DNA of 64,000 nucleotides from Neocallimastix lanati (nom. inval.). Taxonomy: Eukaryota > Neocallimastigomycota > Neocallimastigomycetes > Neocallimastigales > Neocallimastigaceae. Both the position numbers and the translations under genes were made by a program. The notes below the pieces were generated by a model. The model was not told the origin of the DNA, made no database searches, and worked only from the letters and a program-made list of their open reading frames with translations. Positions 15,028 to 29,889 of the stretch are shown piece by piece. Within the stretch, counting starts at the first letter, position 1, and every line of letters starts with the position of its first letter. The stretch covers positions 591,001 to 655,000 of the forward strand of contig JACVTC010000053.1 in NCBI GenBank assembly GCA_016946835.1, in the 5' to 3' direction.

Positions 15028-16760
15028 CTATATTAATCCGATGTTATCAAGATTTGTTTGATCTAGATTATCACACCAATCTAATATACCATCTGGATCT
15101 TCACCATTAAGTAATTTTTCAGTTTCTGAGGTGATATTTTTATTAGTGTTATTGCTTTTATTCATGGTATCTGCATTGATTCCATTAATAATCGTCTTAT
15201 CTTTATCACTAGAATTAGAATGAATATTAAGATTATTGTCATTACCATTAACATTTAAATTGTTCTTTAATGAAGAATTGTTAATATTAACATTGTTCTT
15301 TTCATTAGAAAAATCATTGGTAACAACATTATCATTGAAAACTTTTAACGGTGACGTTGGTTTGTTATTGAAAACTTCAACAATTTTTCGATTGGATTGA
15401 ATTTCTTTATCTGCTATATCTGAAATTTCATTTTCATGATGATCTTGTATTTTATTATTTTTTTCTTGTTCTTTCTCATTCATACTTTGAATATTTTGTT
15501 CCCAGGGGCCAAAGGTTGGATCCATATTAGGAGATATATCAATACTTTTTTCATTCCCATTAATAATAATTTCCTTTTGATCTTTCGATAATGAATAATC
15601 ATTCTCCGTAGTTCCCGGTTTTGCTCTTATTTGTAAAACTTTTTTATTATTTTTTTATTTTTTTAAATAATATATAATTATCATATTTTGTAAATTTAAT
15701 AATAAAAAAATATTAAAAATCAATAAAATAATAACCAAAATATATACATGTATATATATATATAGTTATTACTTACTATTATCTCTAAATGCCAAATTAT
15801 TTTCATTTTTTATCTTTTTATCTGTATATATATTATTATCTTCATTTTCAGGATCATTGACATTATTCCTTTTCATTTTTTCCATTTCTTTTTGCATTTG
15901 TATTTCCTCCAATTCATTTAAGAACATATTATAATATTTTTCATTTTGAGTAATTTTATCTAAAATTTCCTTTTCTTCTTTTGTCAATGACATACTCAGC
16001 TTTTTTTTAAATTCTTTAATATCAACAACCTTAAGATAACGATGTCCAAATTTGTATTGATACAACCGACTATCTCTGATATTTACCATAGGTTTATTTT
16101 GACAATCGAAGTTTTCAATTTCATTCTTATTCTTATGATTTGACATCATAGCATGATATACATGATCATAATTAAGAGAAGTTGAATGATGATGATAGCC
16201 AAGATTTTGGTCAAGATCACGTTCTCGATCATTAATTATTTCATTTTTCATTTCTTGTTCTTCATTTCTTTTATTTGTAATAGTAGTGGCCTTTTTAAAT
16301 GATTTTTCTGAATCTATCTTGTTTTTCAATTCTCCAAAGAACTTCCTGATATAAGTAATTCGATCCGTATCCTGATCAATAATATAAGTAAATTCATGTT
16401 TCTTTATATTTTCCATCACCTTCTCTATTAATGAACTTGACTTTTCAGTGACTTTACTCTTCGATTCTTCAGTCTGATTTTCGGTAGTTAATTTCTTACT
16501 TTCATCCTTTTTAGCAATATCTGGTTTAAAACTGGTTTTGATTGATTTATCTTTATACTTTGTATTGTTGGTATTCTTCAATGATTTATCAATATTTTCA
16601 TTTACTTTTACACCATGAACTACACATTTTTTTAGTGGGTTATCCACTTTATTTGTATGTTGAATAAATTCTTGATTATTATTAGTTCTTTTTTTTTTAT
16701 TTGTATTATTTTTTAAATTTTTTAAAATATGTATAAAAAAATATATTATCCATATTATAA

Positions 16761-16854
<94 letters not shown>

Positions 16855-18592
16855 CAAGTATTAATTATTAATATATTTGATATTAATTTAAAGTTTAAAA
16901 GAACACTATATCTTCTTTTTATTATTATTATATGTTTATTATTTTTATATATATATATTTATGTACCTTCGAACAACATAATCTTCATTATTATTAGAAT
17001 ATCTTTTAAATCTTGATTCTATGAAATAATGATGAAAATTATATAAATTAAACCGGCATATTTTAAAATATATAAATAATAATATTAATTAATTATTTTT
17101 TTTATTATTACTCAAATCTATTATTATCTTTTTTTTTTCTAAAAAAAAAAAAAAAAAAAAAATTTGTACCATTTAATTTAGGTAAAAAAGTAGCTGAATT
17201 CATCCAATCCTTATAATAATCTTCAAAGGAAATTTTTTTAATTTTTTGTGTATTTTCAGATGATAATAAAACTTTTTTATTACTATCATTATTATTATTA
17301 TTATTTTCTGACTCATTTGATTCTTCATTAGTATTTTCATAGGCTTCTTCTTCATTATAGGATTCATTATAGGGTGAAATTCCAGCTAAAAAAAAAAAAT
17401 TATAATTATCAATTATTAATTTATATGAATAAATTTTTTATATTGTATATAAGAAAAAAAAAATTTTTTTTGGTATGGTATTTTATTTATATTTAAATAT
17501 AATACAAAGAAAATTTTAGTAAAATAAATTATAATAATATATATTAATATGTATTATAATATCCTATTTTATTTTTATTTTTTAATCTAATTTTATTCCT
17601 ATTTTGTTAATTATAGTATATTAATTTTATTATACAATTTTTTTTTATTTATTTATTTATTTATTTTTATTTATATTTATTATTTTCTTTTTTTTTTAAA
17701 AAAAATTTTTCCTTAATCTCTAACCTTCAACTTTGCAACTGGCCACAACACAATCCTTCACTAATTGATTATATAGATGAGGTGAATTAAGAAAAGCCTG
17801 AGCTGCAAAAATATTAACAGCATCTTCCAAAACAGGTTCTACTAATAATAACTATTTAGAGTTTTTTATTTATTTATATATTTATATATTTATATATTTA
17901 TATATTTATATATTTATATATTTATATATTTATTAATTCATTTAAATTTATATAAATTAAAAAATAAATACATAAATTTTAATATAAGAATATAGACATA
18001 ATTTTGTCATATTTAATATTCTTTATATATATATAAAACTATGATACACTAATTATTATATTTCATGTCTTTCAAGTAAAATTTAATAAAATGAAAATAT
18101 ATTATATATATATATATTTTTCTTGTATATATTTACTTACTTGTAGTGATTGTAATAATCCAGTTAAAGTAGTTCCGGGTACCCAGAGATCTGGATTATC
18201 CAAAAAATCAACACAAGGTTTTCCAGTAGACATATCAACTATATTAATCAATAATTAAATATTTTTTTTCAATTAAAAATAATATATATGTATATTATTT
18301 TTATTATTATTTAAAATAGATATAAAAAGTATTATTGTCAGTAGTGTTATTTATATTTATATTTATTTTTTTTTTAATTTATTTATAAAGTAACTAATAT
18401 TAAAATTTTATTATCATCATTATTATTCATTTTAAATTCTTACTGTTAGGATGAAATGGGATAGTTAAAAAAGTTACTTTTGGAGGATAAGAATCGTACT
18501 CTCGACTAAAAAGCAATTCAACTGCAAATATTCCACCTATTTAGTTTTATATATATATATAAATATATATATTAAATATTAATATTGATATA

Positions 18593-18667
<75 letters not shown>

Positions 18668-18724
18668 ATTATTGTTATTGTAATTATTATTATTATTATA
18701 TTATTATTATTATTATTATTTTTA

Positions 18725-18772
<48 letters not shown>

Positions 18773-19119
18773 AACCATAATATAAATGATTAATATGGAT
18801 CATATAATATTTACTAAAAAATAATATATATATATATATAAACATAGTGATTATTAACCTTCCCATGAAGTTCCTGTTAATCCATTAATCTTTGCAATCC
18901 AATGATAATAATCACTATCTACTATTTCTGCTTTAATCCCCTTTATTAATATCATTTTTTTTTATTATATCAAAAATTTTTAAAAATGTTATTATTAAAT
19001 GTACAGTATTACAAAAACAATATAATATAATAATAATTATTATAATCATATATATGGATTAAAAATATATATTTAAATAATTATAAATAGGTTCAATATT
19101 TTTCAATATTCATATATTT

Positions 19120-19165
<46 letters not shown>

Positions 19166-19317
19166 AAGAAAGAAAAAAGTAATATATAAATATATTAATA
19201 ATATTTTTTCTTTTTTTTTTTTTTTTTTTTAATTAAAATTATATATTACCATACCCATACTGGTCTGGTTTTCATCCAATATTCCTCTCTTTGAAGTAAT
19301 AATAATGGTCTTGACAT
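15028..19317 (-). CDS. UBE2U: UBE2U-like ubiquitin-conjugating enzyme with long C-terminal extension, 9 exons, about 750 aa
   Basis: Minus-strand exons, 5' to 3': 19317-19255, 18940-18859, 18536-18444, 18238-18141, 17851-17725, 17385-17170, 17018-16967, 16687-15777, 15638-15028; total 2253 nt, all phases close. The E2 fold is at residues 1 to about 150: MSRPLLLLQREEYW start, TSWEGGIFAVELLF, the HPN motif at 77-79, catalytic Cys88 in TGKPCVDFLDNPDLW, then PVLEDAVNIFAAQAFL. Downstream, ISFEDYYKDW matches a UBE2U-specific segment (human SFSDYYQTW). Known: E2 enzymes transfer ubiquitin from E1 through this cysteine; UBE2U is a poorly studied E2 mostly associated with testis. Odd: about 500 Lys/Asn/Glu-rich residues follow, with a coiled-coil-like stretch and an acidic end (GEDPDGILDWCDNLDQ). 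Exon 1 has two tandem gtatgg donors; the second preserves alignment to human UBE2U. Confidence 0.88.
16761..16855. repeat. ATT microsatellite in UBE2U intron 7
   Basis: About 95 bp of pure tandem ATT between exons 7 and 8 of the minus-strand gene. It creates the spurious poly-Ile lead that extends the exon 8 frame upstream. Confidence 0.95.
18592..18770. repeat. ATT microsatellite in UBE2U intron 2
   Basis: Three ATT blocks with short interruptions, wholly inside the intron between exons 2 and 3 (18537-18858). Confidence 0.9.
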
Positions 19318-19889
19318 TTTTTTATATATTAATATTTATTTTTTTTTCTCCAAATTTTATTTTATTTTATTTTTTTTTTTTTTTTTGTATTTCGTTTTTT
19401 TAATATATGATAATAGATTGATATTAAGAATTATTTTATTTTTTATCTTTCATATATATTATTTATCAATGTAATCATTTATTATTATTATTATTATCAT
19501 TATTATTATTGTAGATATTTATTCACAACAAATTAAATTTATATAAATATTAATAAAAAAAAAAAAAAAAAAATAGCAATAATTATTTTCTAAAAAGAAA
19601 TATAATATTTATATATAACATATAATTAATTTACAAAATATTGGTGTAAATATATTTTTTTTTTCAAAGATTTTATTATCAAATTATTATTTAAATATTT
19701 GATATAAAAAATAAAAATAAAACTTTAATTATAATAATATTAAAAACACAAACATTTATTTCATATGTTCGATATTTATTATATATATTTTTTATAACAT
19801 TTTATAAAATATTTTTTATTTTTTATTATTTTATATTAATATATACGTACATTTTTCACAATTAATGAATTATAATAATTATAATTATG

Positions 19890-19937
<48 letters not shown>

Positions 19938-20048
19938 CAAATAATAAAATAATATAATATAATAATATTTAAAATTTTAAAGTTTATATAAAGTTAATTA
20001 AAATTTTAAATATTTAAATTAATAAATATTAAAAAATGTTTATTACCG

Positions 20049-20093
<45 letters not shown>

Positions 20094-21113
20094 AAAAGGA
20101 AAAAAAGTATATTTTAATAAATAAAATGTCGTTTTTATTTATATATATATACATTTATCAAAATATTTATTCATAATATTTATATAATTATTCAAAAAAA
20201 ATATTATTCATTAAAATTATCACAGAAAAATATTATTTTTTCCATTTATTTTAAATAATATTTCCTATTATTTATATACAATTAATAATATAATAAATAA
20301 TAACAATAAGTAATAATAATAAATAATAACAATTAGTATATAAATTTTAATATAAATATATGAATGGATAATAATATATAAAAATACAATAAATATATGT
20401 CAAATTTATATATAATTTTATTATAATATATTTATTTTTTGGTTAAATTTCTAATATCAATTTTACAAAATATGTTTAAAAAGAAAAAACAGCAATAAAT
20501 TAAAATTATTATTTGATATTAATAACTTCTTATATGATTTAATATATATTTGATTTGTTTTATTTTTTTACTTTTTTATTTTTTTTTTTAAATAATATTT
20601 AATATTTAAATTTCATATTTTTTTATTTTTTTTAAAAGTTAGAAATATTTTTAAATAAATTGACATCTAATTAGTAGTATATTATATGTATTATATATAT
20701 AATTTATTATTATTCATATTTTTTTTATAATATTTTTGAAAGAAATTTTGGGAACAAGTATTTTTTTTTTTTTTTCAGTTCTATTTTTTATATTTTTTAT
20801 ATCATAATAAAAAGAATATTTAAATATTAAATAAATATATAAATGAAATAGTTTTAAAGAATAAAAAAAAATAATAATAATAATACTAATAAATAATGGT
20901 TTAAAAAAAAAAAAAAAAGTCAGATATCATTTAAATTATAATAATGAATTTTTGGAAGACTTATTCATAATCTATAAATAAAAATAATTTTTTATTCTTT
21001 ATTTAAAAAAATAAAATAAAAAGAAAATAAAAGAAAATAAAATAAAAATAAAAGAAAAAGAAAAGAAAAAAGTAAAATTAAATAAAAAAAATTATAATAT
21101 ATACAATTTTTTA

Positions 21114-21149
<36 letters not shown>

Positions 21150-21967
21150 TCCTTTTTTATTTATTTGCACACTTAAATAATAACTAATATTAATTTAATA
21201 TAAAATTGATATATATAAATTTTATTATTTTATTTTTTTTTTTATTTTTTTTATATTAATTTATTTATTAAAGTTGATGCGTTTCTTTTTTTTTTTTTTT
21301 TTTATTTTTTTTTTTTTTTAATATATATAATTAAGATAAAAAAAATTACTGAAAATAAATAATAAATAAAATAATAATAAATAAAAAAAAAAAACAATTT
21401 ATTACACTTATTATTATATATATATATTTATATATATTATATTTAATATAAATATTAATAATAGAAAAAAAAATTATGAAAGTTTTTTTTTTTTTTTCGA
21501 TTTCTTAATCACTAATAAATATCTGTAAATAAATAATAATATTAAAAATAATGTATAATATTAATAATATTAATAATAATAATAATAAAATACAATATAT
21601 ATATTTCATTTTTTGTATTTTTTTTTTTTTTTTTTTTTTGATTACATAAATTAGATATTAATAAAAATTAATGATTGTTAATAAACTTTAAAAGGTATAA
21701 TAGTATATAATATTAAATAATGATAAATAATGAATATTCAAAATATTAAATATATATTTATTATGAAATAATAATAATAATAATAATATATATTATTTTA
21801 TTTATAAAATTTATAGGTACGAATAATTTTTATAAAGATAAGTAAAATTATAAATATAGTATTGTTGTTAATTGACTGATTGGATTGAAATTGGAATTAG
21901 AATGGGATTGGGAATGAGATTGAAAATGTTTTTTTTTTTTTTTTTTAAAAAAATTTTTTTAATTTAC
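19318..21967. other. AT-rich region between the 5' end of UBE2U and the 3' end of the LRR-SH3 gene
   Basis: No gene seen in 2.65 kb. Contains long A runs (about 19121-19163, 19893-19935, 20050-20090), T runs and TA repeats. The first few hundred bases should hold the UBE2U promoter, but no motif can be singled out. Confidence 0.65.
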
Positions 21968-22296
21968 TTAATGAAAAGCACTTTCAATTATCTTTAATCT
22001 TGAATAACATTTTCTTCTTCTGTCTTCACTTAACGAAGGATTATTTAATAATTTTTTTAAGGTATCTACTTCTGCAATTTTTTGTCTAAATAATAATATT
22101 TTGGTATTATCCATTTGATCATTATCTAATCTTTGACCGTCATAATTATTATTATTACTTGAATTATTAGAATTATTAGAATTTTTGTTGTTATTATAGG
22201 AAGATGATGTATTACCACTACTCAATTGAACAAAATTAAGTGGGAACATTCCAATTTTATTAGTAGTTTTATTTAAACCTATTTATTTTTTATAAG

Positions 22297-22331
<35 letters not shown>

Positions 22332-22514
22332 AATAATAAAAAAATTTTAATATATTAATAAATATATTTAATAATTATTTTAAATGGCTAAAAATAAAAA
22401 TAAAAAATAAAAACAATATTATTATAATTATTATTATTATTATAATTATTATTATTATTATTATTGTTATTGTTATTATTATTATTATTATAATTATTAT
22501 TATTATTATTATTA

Positions 22515-22608
<94 letters not shown>

Positions 22609-22930
22609 CTTATCTTATCTTATCTTAAATTTTATATAATTATTCTTTATTTTTTTTATTTTTATTTTTTTTATTGTTTTTTTTTTTTTTTACCTTCTGC
22701 CCATCCATCATCAAAACTTTTATAAATGTTGACTGCATCTCCTGGATGAATAGAAATTTCGTCGGTACGTTGAGCCTTATACGGACGAACTACATAATAA
22801 ATAGTATCAGAAAATGAATTGATATATATTTTATTGTCGTTATTATTTTTATTGTTATTCGTATTGTTGTTGCTGTTGCCCTTGTTATTGTTGTTATTGT
22901 TACTACTGTTATTATTACTGTTGTTGTTAC

Positions 22931-23000
<70 letters not shown>

Positions 23001-26000
23001 TGAATTCTTAGAATTATTTTTATTAATATAATTATTTGGATCATTTATATAATAGTTCATTGAGGTATTGCCATTCCGATCATAATAGGAAGAAGATGAA
23101 TCACTATTCTTTCTTAAATGATTAGCATCTGAATAAGGATTAAAATGTGATTGTGGGTGAGGTTGGGGTTTAGGTGGAGATGGAGGATGATGTTTACCGT
23201 AGGTTTCATAGTCATCAAATATTGTATTTCTTCGATCAAAAGAATTTTCCATAAAATGTTCATCATTAAGATAGGAAGAACTATTCGAAAGGGATTGTAA
23301 ACTTGTACGAACAGGTGGTGGTAAACCTGAGGAAAGAGAATCTAAGGAATCATCAGAATCATAATTATAATTGGGAACTAAATCAGGGAAAAAATTAATT
23401 TTTTTAGAACGACGTTTAAGTTTTTGATAGGATGTCGTAGGATGTGGTTGTGGAACATTGGGATTAGGATTTATATCAGAATTCATATTGGGGTTTAAGT
23501 TGGGATTAATATTAGAATTAGGATTCATGGTATTAGGATAGTTATTATTATTATTATTAAAGTATTGACTATTATTAATATAACTATTATTATTATTATT
23601 GTTATTATTGTTATTATTATTATTATTATTGTTATTGTTATTGTTATTGTTGGTATTGTTTCTGTTATTATTAATACTTTTCGGGCTATTGTTGTTACTA
23701 TAATTGAGATTATCTTTCAATGAAACCTTCTTAGGTAATAAAGGATTTAAACTTGATTGAGATAAGTTTTTACGGTATAAATTATTGTCCATACTATCAT
23801 TGACAAAAATAATTTCTTCATCATAATTTAGACTTGGATGTCTGGAATGACTTTTATTAGAAGAATGATAACTGGAATAATAGATATCATCAAATCTTTT
23901 ACTTTGACTAATATCATTCATACTAAGATTATTATTATTCGTAAGAGTAGGAGTATTAGAGGTAGTATTAGTAGGTGTACTAATAGGAGTATAATAACCA
24001 TTGGTATTCTTTCGACTATGACTACGACTATGACTATGGGTATGAGTATGGGTATGACTACGACTACGACTACGACTACGATTTTGACGTTTATTTTTTT
24101 TTAATTCTTTAGGAATAGGTAATTCTTTATCATAATTTTTTTTTGATAGAGGATAGCCTCCCTTTTTACTACCACTACCATTTTTATTAACTAATGTGGT
24201 ATTTGAAAGATTAGAATTAGAATAGGATTGTAAATTTCCCCCCTGTTTAGTTTTTTTATTATTCTTGCTATGACGACTGCCATTATTTCTAGAATTAATA
24301 TCATTCATATTGGAAAGGGTTTCCGATGGAAGAATCTTACCGTCATTATAATTAGGACTATTAGGAAGATTATTAGAGTTATGTTGATATAAATTTCTGA
24401 CAGGTACCACAATTTTATGATTACCCGATGAAGATTTTTTAAGAGAATCAGCATAGAGATAATGATCAATATCTGAATCCGTCCACTGAACCTTATCCGA
24501 TTCCAGTGTACTTAAGCTGGAGTGATTAGCTTGATACTTTGGAAAGTATGGAGAATTCATCATCATATTATTTATAGTATTGATATTAGTACTAATATTT
24601 CCATTGACTTCCGTTTGATCACTATAATCATTATAAAAGGGATAAGGATAGTATTGGTAGTCGTCGAATTCATCGTTATATTTCTGTTTAGAGAAACTGT
24701 TATTTTTGCCACTATTGGTAAAGGTATTATTATTATTTCTGTACTTGGTAGGAATATATTCATCGTCTTCATAACGATAATCCTTTCTTCCATTATTTTT
24801 ATATTTTGTATTTTTATTATTATTATTGTTATTGTTGTTATTATTGTTGTTTGTATTGTTACTGTAATTATTATCAATTCCCAAAGAGGGTTCTGTAGGA
24901 CCATTCATATAACGATCATAAGAATCTGTGTAGATATTTGAATATTTTAAAGAATCTTGGTAGTCATGGTTGATGTAATTATTTGGATGTGTTTTTTGCC
25001 TTTGAGAACCCAATTTAGATTTATTAGGACTGGAAGTTGAATAAGAATAAGGAACAGTGGAGGGTAAATACTTTGAGGAGGAATAAGGAGGGACCGGCTC
25101 ATCCTCCGGATAATTTTTCTTTTTAGGGGAACGATTATACTTTGTGGATGGAAGGTAAGAGTAATGGCCATTCTTTTTGTAGAAAGAATCCTGTTTAGAA
25201 TAAATTGAGCTAGAGTAAGGCTTGGAATAGGAATCATTTTTGAAGACTTTATTTCGCTGAAAGAGGGCCCATTTTATTTTTTGTAAGGAGGGAAGATGGC
25301 CACTCTTTCGGTTATGAATAACACCATAGATGACCAAAGAGGAAATAAGAAGTAGAAAGAAAATGAAGAAAACAAACCCTATTTTACCCAATCCACCACC
25401 ATGTCCCTTAGCCGAGCAAAGCTCCGTTACACTATTTTTACATTCCGAATCCCAAAATTTAGCTCTCTCAGAGAGACAGAGACCCTTATTATCATCTAAG
25501 GTGCATGTTTTTATGGGTAGGGTTAGCATTAAGTTAGGGAGAGCACCTTCTAAATGATTATTATAGAGCTGAAGGGTAGTGAGACGTGTTAGATTAGATA
25601 TACTTTCAGGAATAGCCCCTTGCAATTTATTTCCTGCTAAATTTAAACCTAATAAATTTTGAAGTTGACCAATTTCCGAAGGAATTTCACCAGAAATATC
25701 ATTATTAATCAAAACCAACTGTTCCAAATTTTTCAAATTCCCGATAGCCGGTGAAAGATGTTTTATTTTATGTTTAGATAGAAATAAGGATTTCAGCTCG
25801 GTCAACTGACTAATTTCTTCTGGAAAAGTATCTGATTTAATTTGAAAATTATCATAACCTTGTAATCGTACAGAAACAATTTTGACTTCATTTTGAGTCA
25901 CATTACATACTAATTTATTGGCGACTTCACCATTTCTTTTTTCTAATTCTAAATCTAGCGTCTGTTTCATAGAATGTATGCTTTTTATATCATCATTAAA

Positions 26001-26165
26001 TAAGGTATCGTTAAGAGGGGTCCCAATACCGATAGCTCTCTTTCTTATACTTGTATCAACAACAGGACCCCATTGCATATCACAACAATTATTTCCATTC
26101 CATACTATGGACATAGAATTCGCTTTAAATAAATTATTAATATATTCACAATCTTTGGAATACAT
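21968..26165 (-). CDS. LRR ectodomain, single transmembrane segment, Asn-rich region and SH3 protein, about 1260 aa
   Basis: Two exons: 26165-22694 and 22278-21968 (3783 nt, donor inside a Gly codon, phase 1). The N-terminal 1-95 is Cys-containing (NNCCDMQWGP). Residues about 97-230 carry four to five plant-type leucine-rich repeats (NNDISGEIPSEIGQLQNL is typical), then a Cys cap to 250 and a membrane helix at about 262-283 (GFVFFIFFLLLISSLVIYGV). The inside part is Ser/Asn-rich with poly-Asn runs, an Arg/Ser/His tract, and Pro-rich segments (HHPPSPPKPQPHPQ, GLPPPVRT) that could bind SH3. An SH3 domain spans about 1120-1177 across the intron (ALYDY-like YYVVRPYKA, DDGWAEG, GMFPLNFV), then a short charged helix. 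The start is Met at 26165, but no signal peptide is visible; an acceptor (atattag) just upstream suggests a missed first exon. Likely a plasma-membrane receptor or adhesion/cytoskeleton adaptor; ligand unknown. Confidence 0.85.
22425..22608. repeat. ATT/GTT microsatellite in the SH3-gene intron
   Basis: About 180 bp of tandem ATT with ATA and GTT variants, inside the single intron (22279-22693) that splits the SH3 domain. It is followed by a short TATCT repeat ending near 22625. Confidence 0.9.
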
Positions 26166-26550
26166 AACTAATATATATATATATATATAAATATTTTTAA
26201 TAAGATATATCAAAAAATAACTATATAATTTTTTTTCTTGTTGTTATTGCTATTATTATTATTTAAAATTTATTGTATATATATATATATGTGTGTGTGT
26301 GTGTTTGTTTGTTTTGTTATTTGTATGTATTATACTTAAAGGAAAAAAAAAATAAAAAAATAAATATGTACATATATATATGTCAATCTTCAAATTATTT
26401 GGTAATTTTTTTAAACCTTTCTATATAAATTTAATATTTATTTCTAATAAATATATATTTTTATTAGTTTATATTTATTTTTGTTTATATATAAAATGAT
26501 TATTTAAATTCGGTTTATTCGATAGTGTCTAATTATTTTCTCTATTTCGA

Positions 26551-26602
<52 letters not shown>

Positions 26603-26827
26603 ATTCCTTTAATATTTTTAATTATTCAACAAATAATTTCAAGCGAATAAAAATATGTAATAATTACATAAATGTATACGTATATCATGTATTTCTTGAT
26701 GGTTTCAATGTTAAGTATTATTATTTTTTCTTTTTGTTTTTTTTTTTTTTTTTTTTTGTAATGATTATAATAAATTGTATTTGTAATTGTATTAATTTCA
26801 ATAATTCAATATATATATATATATATA

Positions 26828-26873
<46 letters not shown>

Positions 26874-27513
26874 ATAATAATTATTATTATTAAAAAGAAA
26901 GTCGTAATATTTTGTTTTCTCAGATACAGAAATAATATATAATTTGTCGTTTTTTACTATAGTCCTTTAAAAAAAGTATATATATAAATATATAGATATA
27001 AATGTAGATAGTTATTTATTATTATTGAATTATAATGTTTTATATATGTTAAGTTAAAAAAAAGTAGTGGTTTTTAATGTAATCACTTCTTCACCTTTTT
27101 TATTTGTTTGCTTGTTTTTCTATTATTAATAAAAAAAATTTTTTTCAAATATTATATATGTTATATATATATATCATAAATTAAATAGACATATTCTTCT
27201 CCAATATAAAATGACTATCCATAGATTAATTTTAAAAAATATTGTTAAAAGTTTATAAAAATTATATAAATAATAAAAAAAAAAAAATAATAATTAAAAA
27301 TAAATTTTTATTTTTTTTTTTTTTAATCCTTCTTAAATTTGTAAAAAAGTAGAGTCACAATTTTTTCAATTGTTTCTTTTTTATTTTTTCCTTTTTTTTT
27401 AAAAAAAAAAAATTATATTTAATGTTGTTATAATTATTATTATTTTTTTTTTAATATAGATATATTAAATTCCTCTTTTTCCAATTTAGGTATTTTCTTA
27501 ATATATCAAATCT

Positions 27514-27569
<56 letters not shown>

Positions 27570-27624
27570 TTGTCAAAATTTTGTTACATATAAAGTATTT
27601 TATAATTAAAACAAATAATAAAAG

Positions 27625-27668
<44 letters not shown>

Positions 27669-28051
27669 AAAAGTTAAATATCTTCTTCAAAAAAAATAAA
27701 ATATAAGAAAAAAAAATAATTTTAATAATAATTTTATTAGTTCTTAATATTTAATATAATAATTACCTTCTTATTGGAAAAAATAAAGAAATAATAAATT
27801 ATTAATTCAACAAGAATTTAAGATAATTTAATTTTTTTTTTTTTTGTCTTGTAAAGTAAATGAAAATGTACGTTGAAAAAGTCAATAGTATCTCTAATAT
27901 TTTTATTTAATATTAAAATACATATTGAAGTGGTTAACTTTTAAAATAATTTCATAATATTCTCTCTTAAAAAATTTATTATTTTTATCTTTGCAATTTA
28001 TTATTATTCTTATTATGATATTATGATATATAAAAAGTTATTAAAACATTC

Positions 28052-28088
<37 letters not shown>

Positions 28089-28832
28089 AGAGAAAAGAAG
28101 AATACAACATACAACATAAAGAATTAAAGAAACGAACAAATAACGTTTGAATAATATACTGTAATATATATAATATATTAATTAATGAGAAAAAAATTAA
28201 ACTATTTTACAGTAGAACTACTATATTTTATAATAAAATAATATAAAATTTCATAATAAAATAATATAAAATATATAATAAAATAATATAAAAAATCTAA
28301 AATAAAAAAAAAAAAAATAAAAATGAAATAGAATGAAGTCTTTTTTAATTAATTAAAAAAATTTAACTTCCAAATTAAATTTTTATTTTATTTTATTTTA
28401 TATTTTCTAATTAATTCCAATTATTAAATATTATATATCATTATATATATATGTACATATATATATTTTTTTTTAATTAAATTTTTTAAATTTTAAATAT
28501 TATTAAAAAAAATATTGGAAAAAAAAATAATTTAAAAAACTTTATATTTTTTTTATACCAAAAAGATAAAAAAAATATTAAAAAAAAAAACATAAAAAAA
28601 TTATGAAAAATAAAATAAATATATATATAATAATTAAAAGAAAATTGAAATAAAACAATATATATAATAATAAAATAAAAATAATATATGAGAATAAAAA
28701 GAAACATTATTTGAAATGAAAAGAAATAATTTAAAATAATATGAAATAAAATAATATATGAAATGAAATAATATATAAAATAAACTAATATATAAAATGA
28801 AATATAATTAATGTAAATATTTTAATTAAAAA

Positions 28833-28867
<35 letters not shown>

Positions 28868-29532
28868 ATACTTTTTTTTTTAATTAAAAAATAAAACTTA
28901 AATTTAAAAATTACTATACTACTTTAATTATTTTTTTACAAAAAAATAAAAAAAAAACTCTACAATTCCATGTTACGAAAAGAAAGAGATATGATATATT
29001 ATATATACTATTGTATAGTACGTACAAAAATATAAAATAAAATAGAAATTAATTATTTTTAAATATTGAACAATAAAAGAATTCAATTTTTACTATGGAT
29101 GAGTAATTAAAAAAAATAATTTTTTTTAACAATTTTTTAATAATTAAATAAAAATAAATGAAATTTTTTATTGCTATTAGTAGATATAATAATATAAAAA
29201 ATCTAATATTTCTGAAGTTATACAAACTTACTTAAAAAAAAAAAAATATATATATATATATGAATATAGAAATAGCATATTATAAAAAATATTATATATA
29301 TTTATGTTATCTCCAATAGAAGTTCCATAAAAAATATATATATATCTAATATTTATTCTACCTCTTATTATCATCATTATATATATAAGCTTGTATTAGA
29401 TATTACAGAAATAATGAAATCATCATAAAACTTAAATAATATACTTTTGGATACTAATTTTCTATCAATTATTTTATTCATAATTAATAAATAACAAATA
29501 ATAAAAAAAAAAAATTTGTATATAAAGTGTTT

Positions 29533-29569
<37 letters not shown>

Positions 29570-29889
29570 CTGTTTTTTAATTTTATTTAAAAAAAATAAC
29601 GAAACAATAAATTATTTAAATAAATAAATAAATAATAAATAAATATAATTATTAATATAAAAATTATATCATAGCCTCTTATATTAATAGTTATATATAT
29701 TACTAATCCAATTCTACTACTACTACTACTACTATTAATATATTAATATCATTACTTATACTATTAATATTAATGTGTATATTCACACTAATTGTAATAG
29801 TCATAGGAATAACAATAATCTTTAATATATTAAATACATAATAATAAATATAGAGTACCACTTATTTTAAAACATTTTATAATATTAAG
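26166..29889. other. AT-rich intergenic region upstream of the LRR-SH3 gene
   Basis: 3.7 kb with no supported gene. It should contain the promoter and possibly a signal-peptide exon of the LRR-SH3 gene. Present are a GT dinucleotide run near 26290-26308, ATT microsatellites (26553-26600, 26829-26872), A runs (27520-27566, 27630-27665), a T run (29530-29569) and a CTA run (29716-29736). Confidence 0.6.

Noticed and set aside
24522-24941. Plus-strand 139-codon ORF opposite the LRR-SH3 gene
   Set aside because: Shadow of the Asn/Ser-rich coding strand; Ile/Val-rich by codon complement, with no family match.
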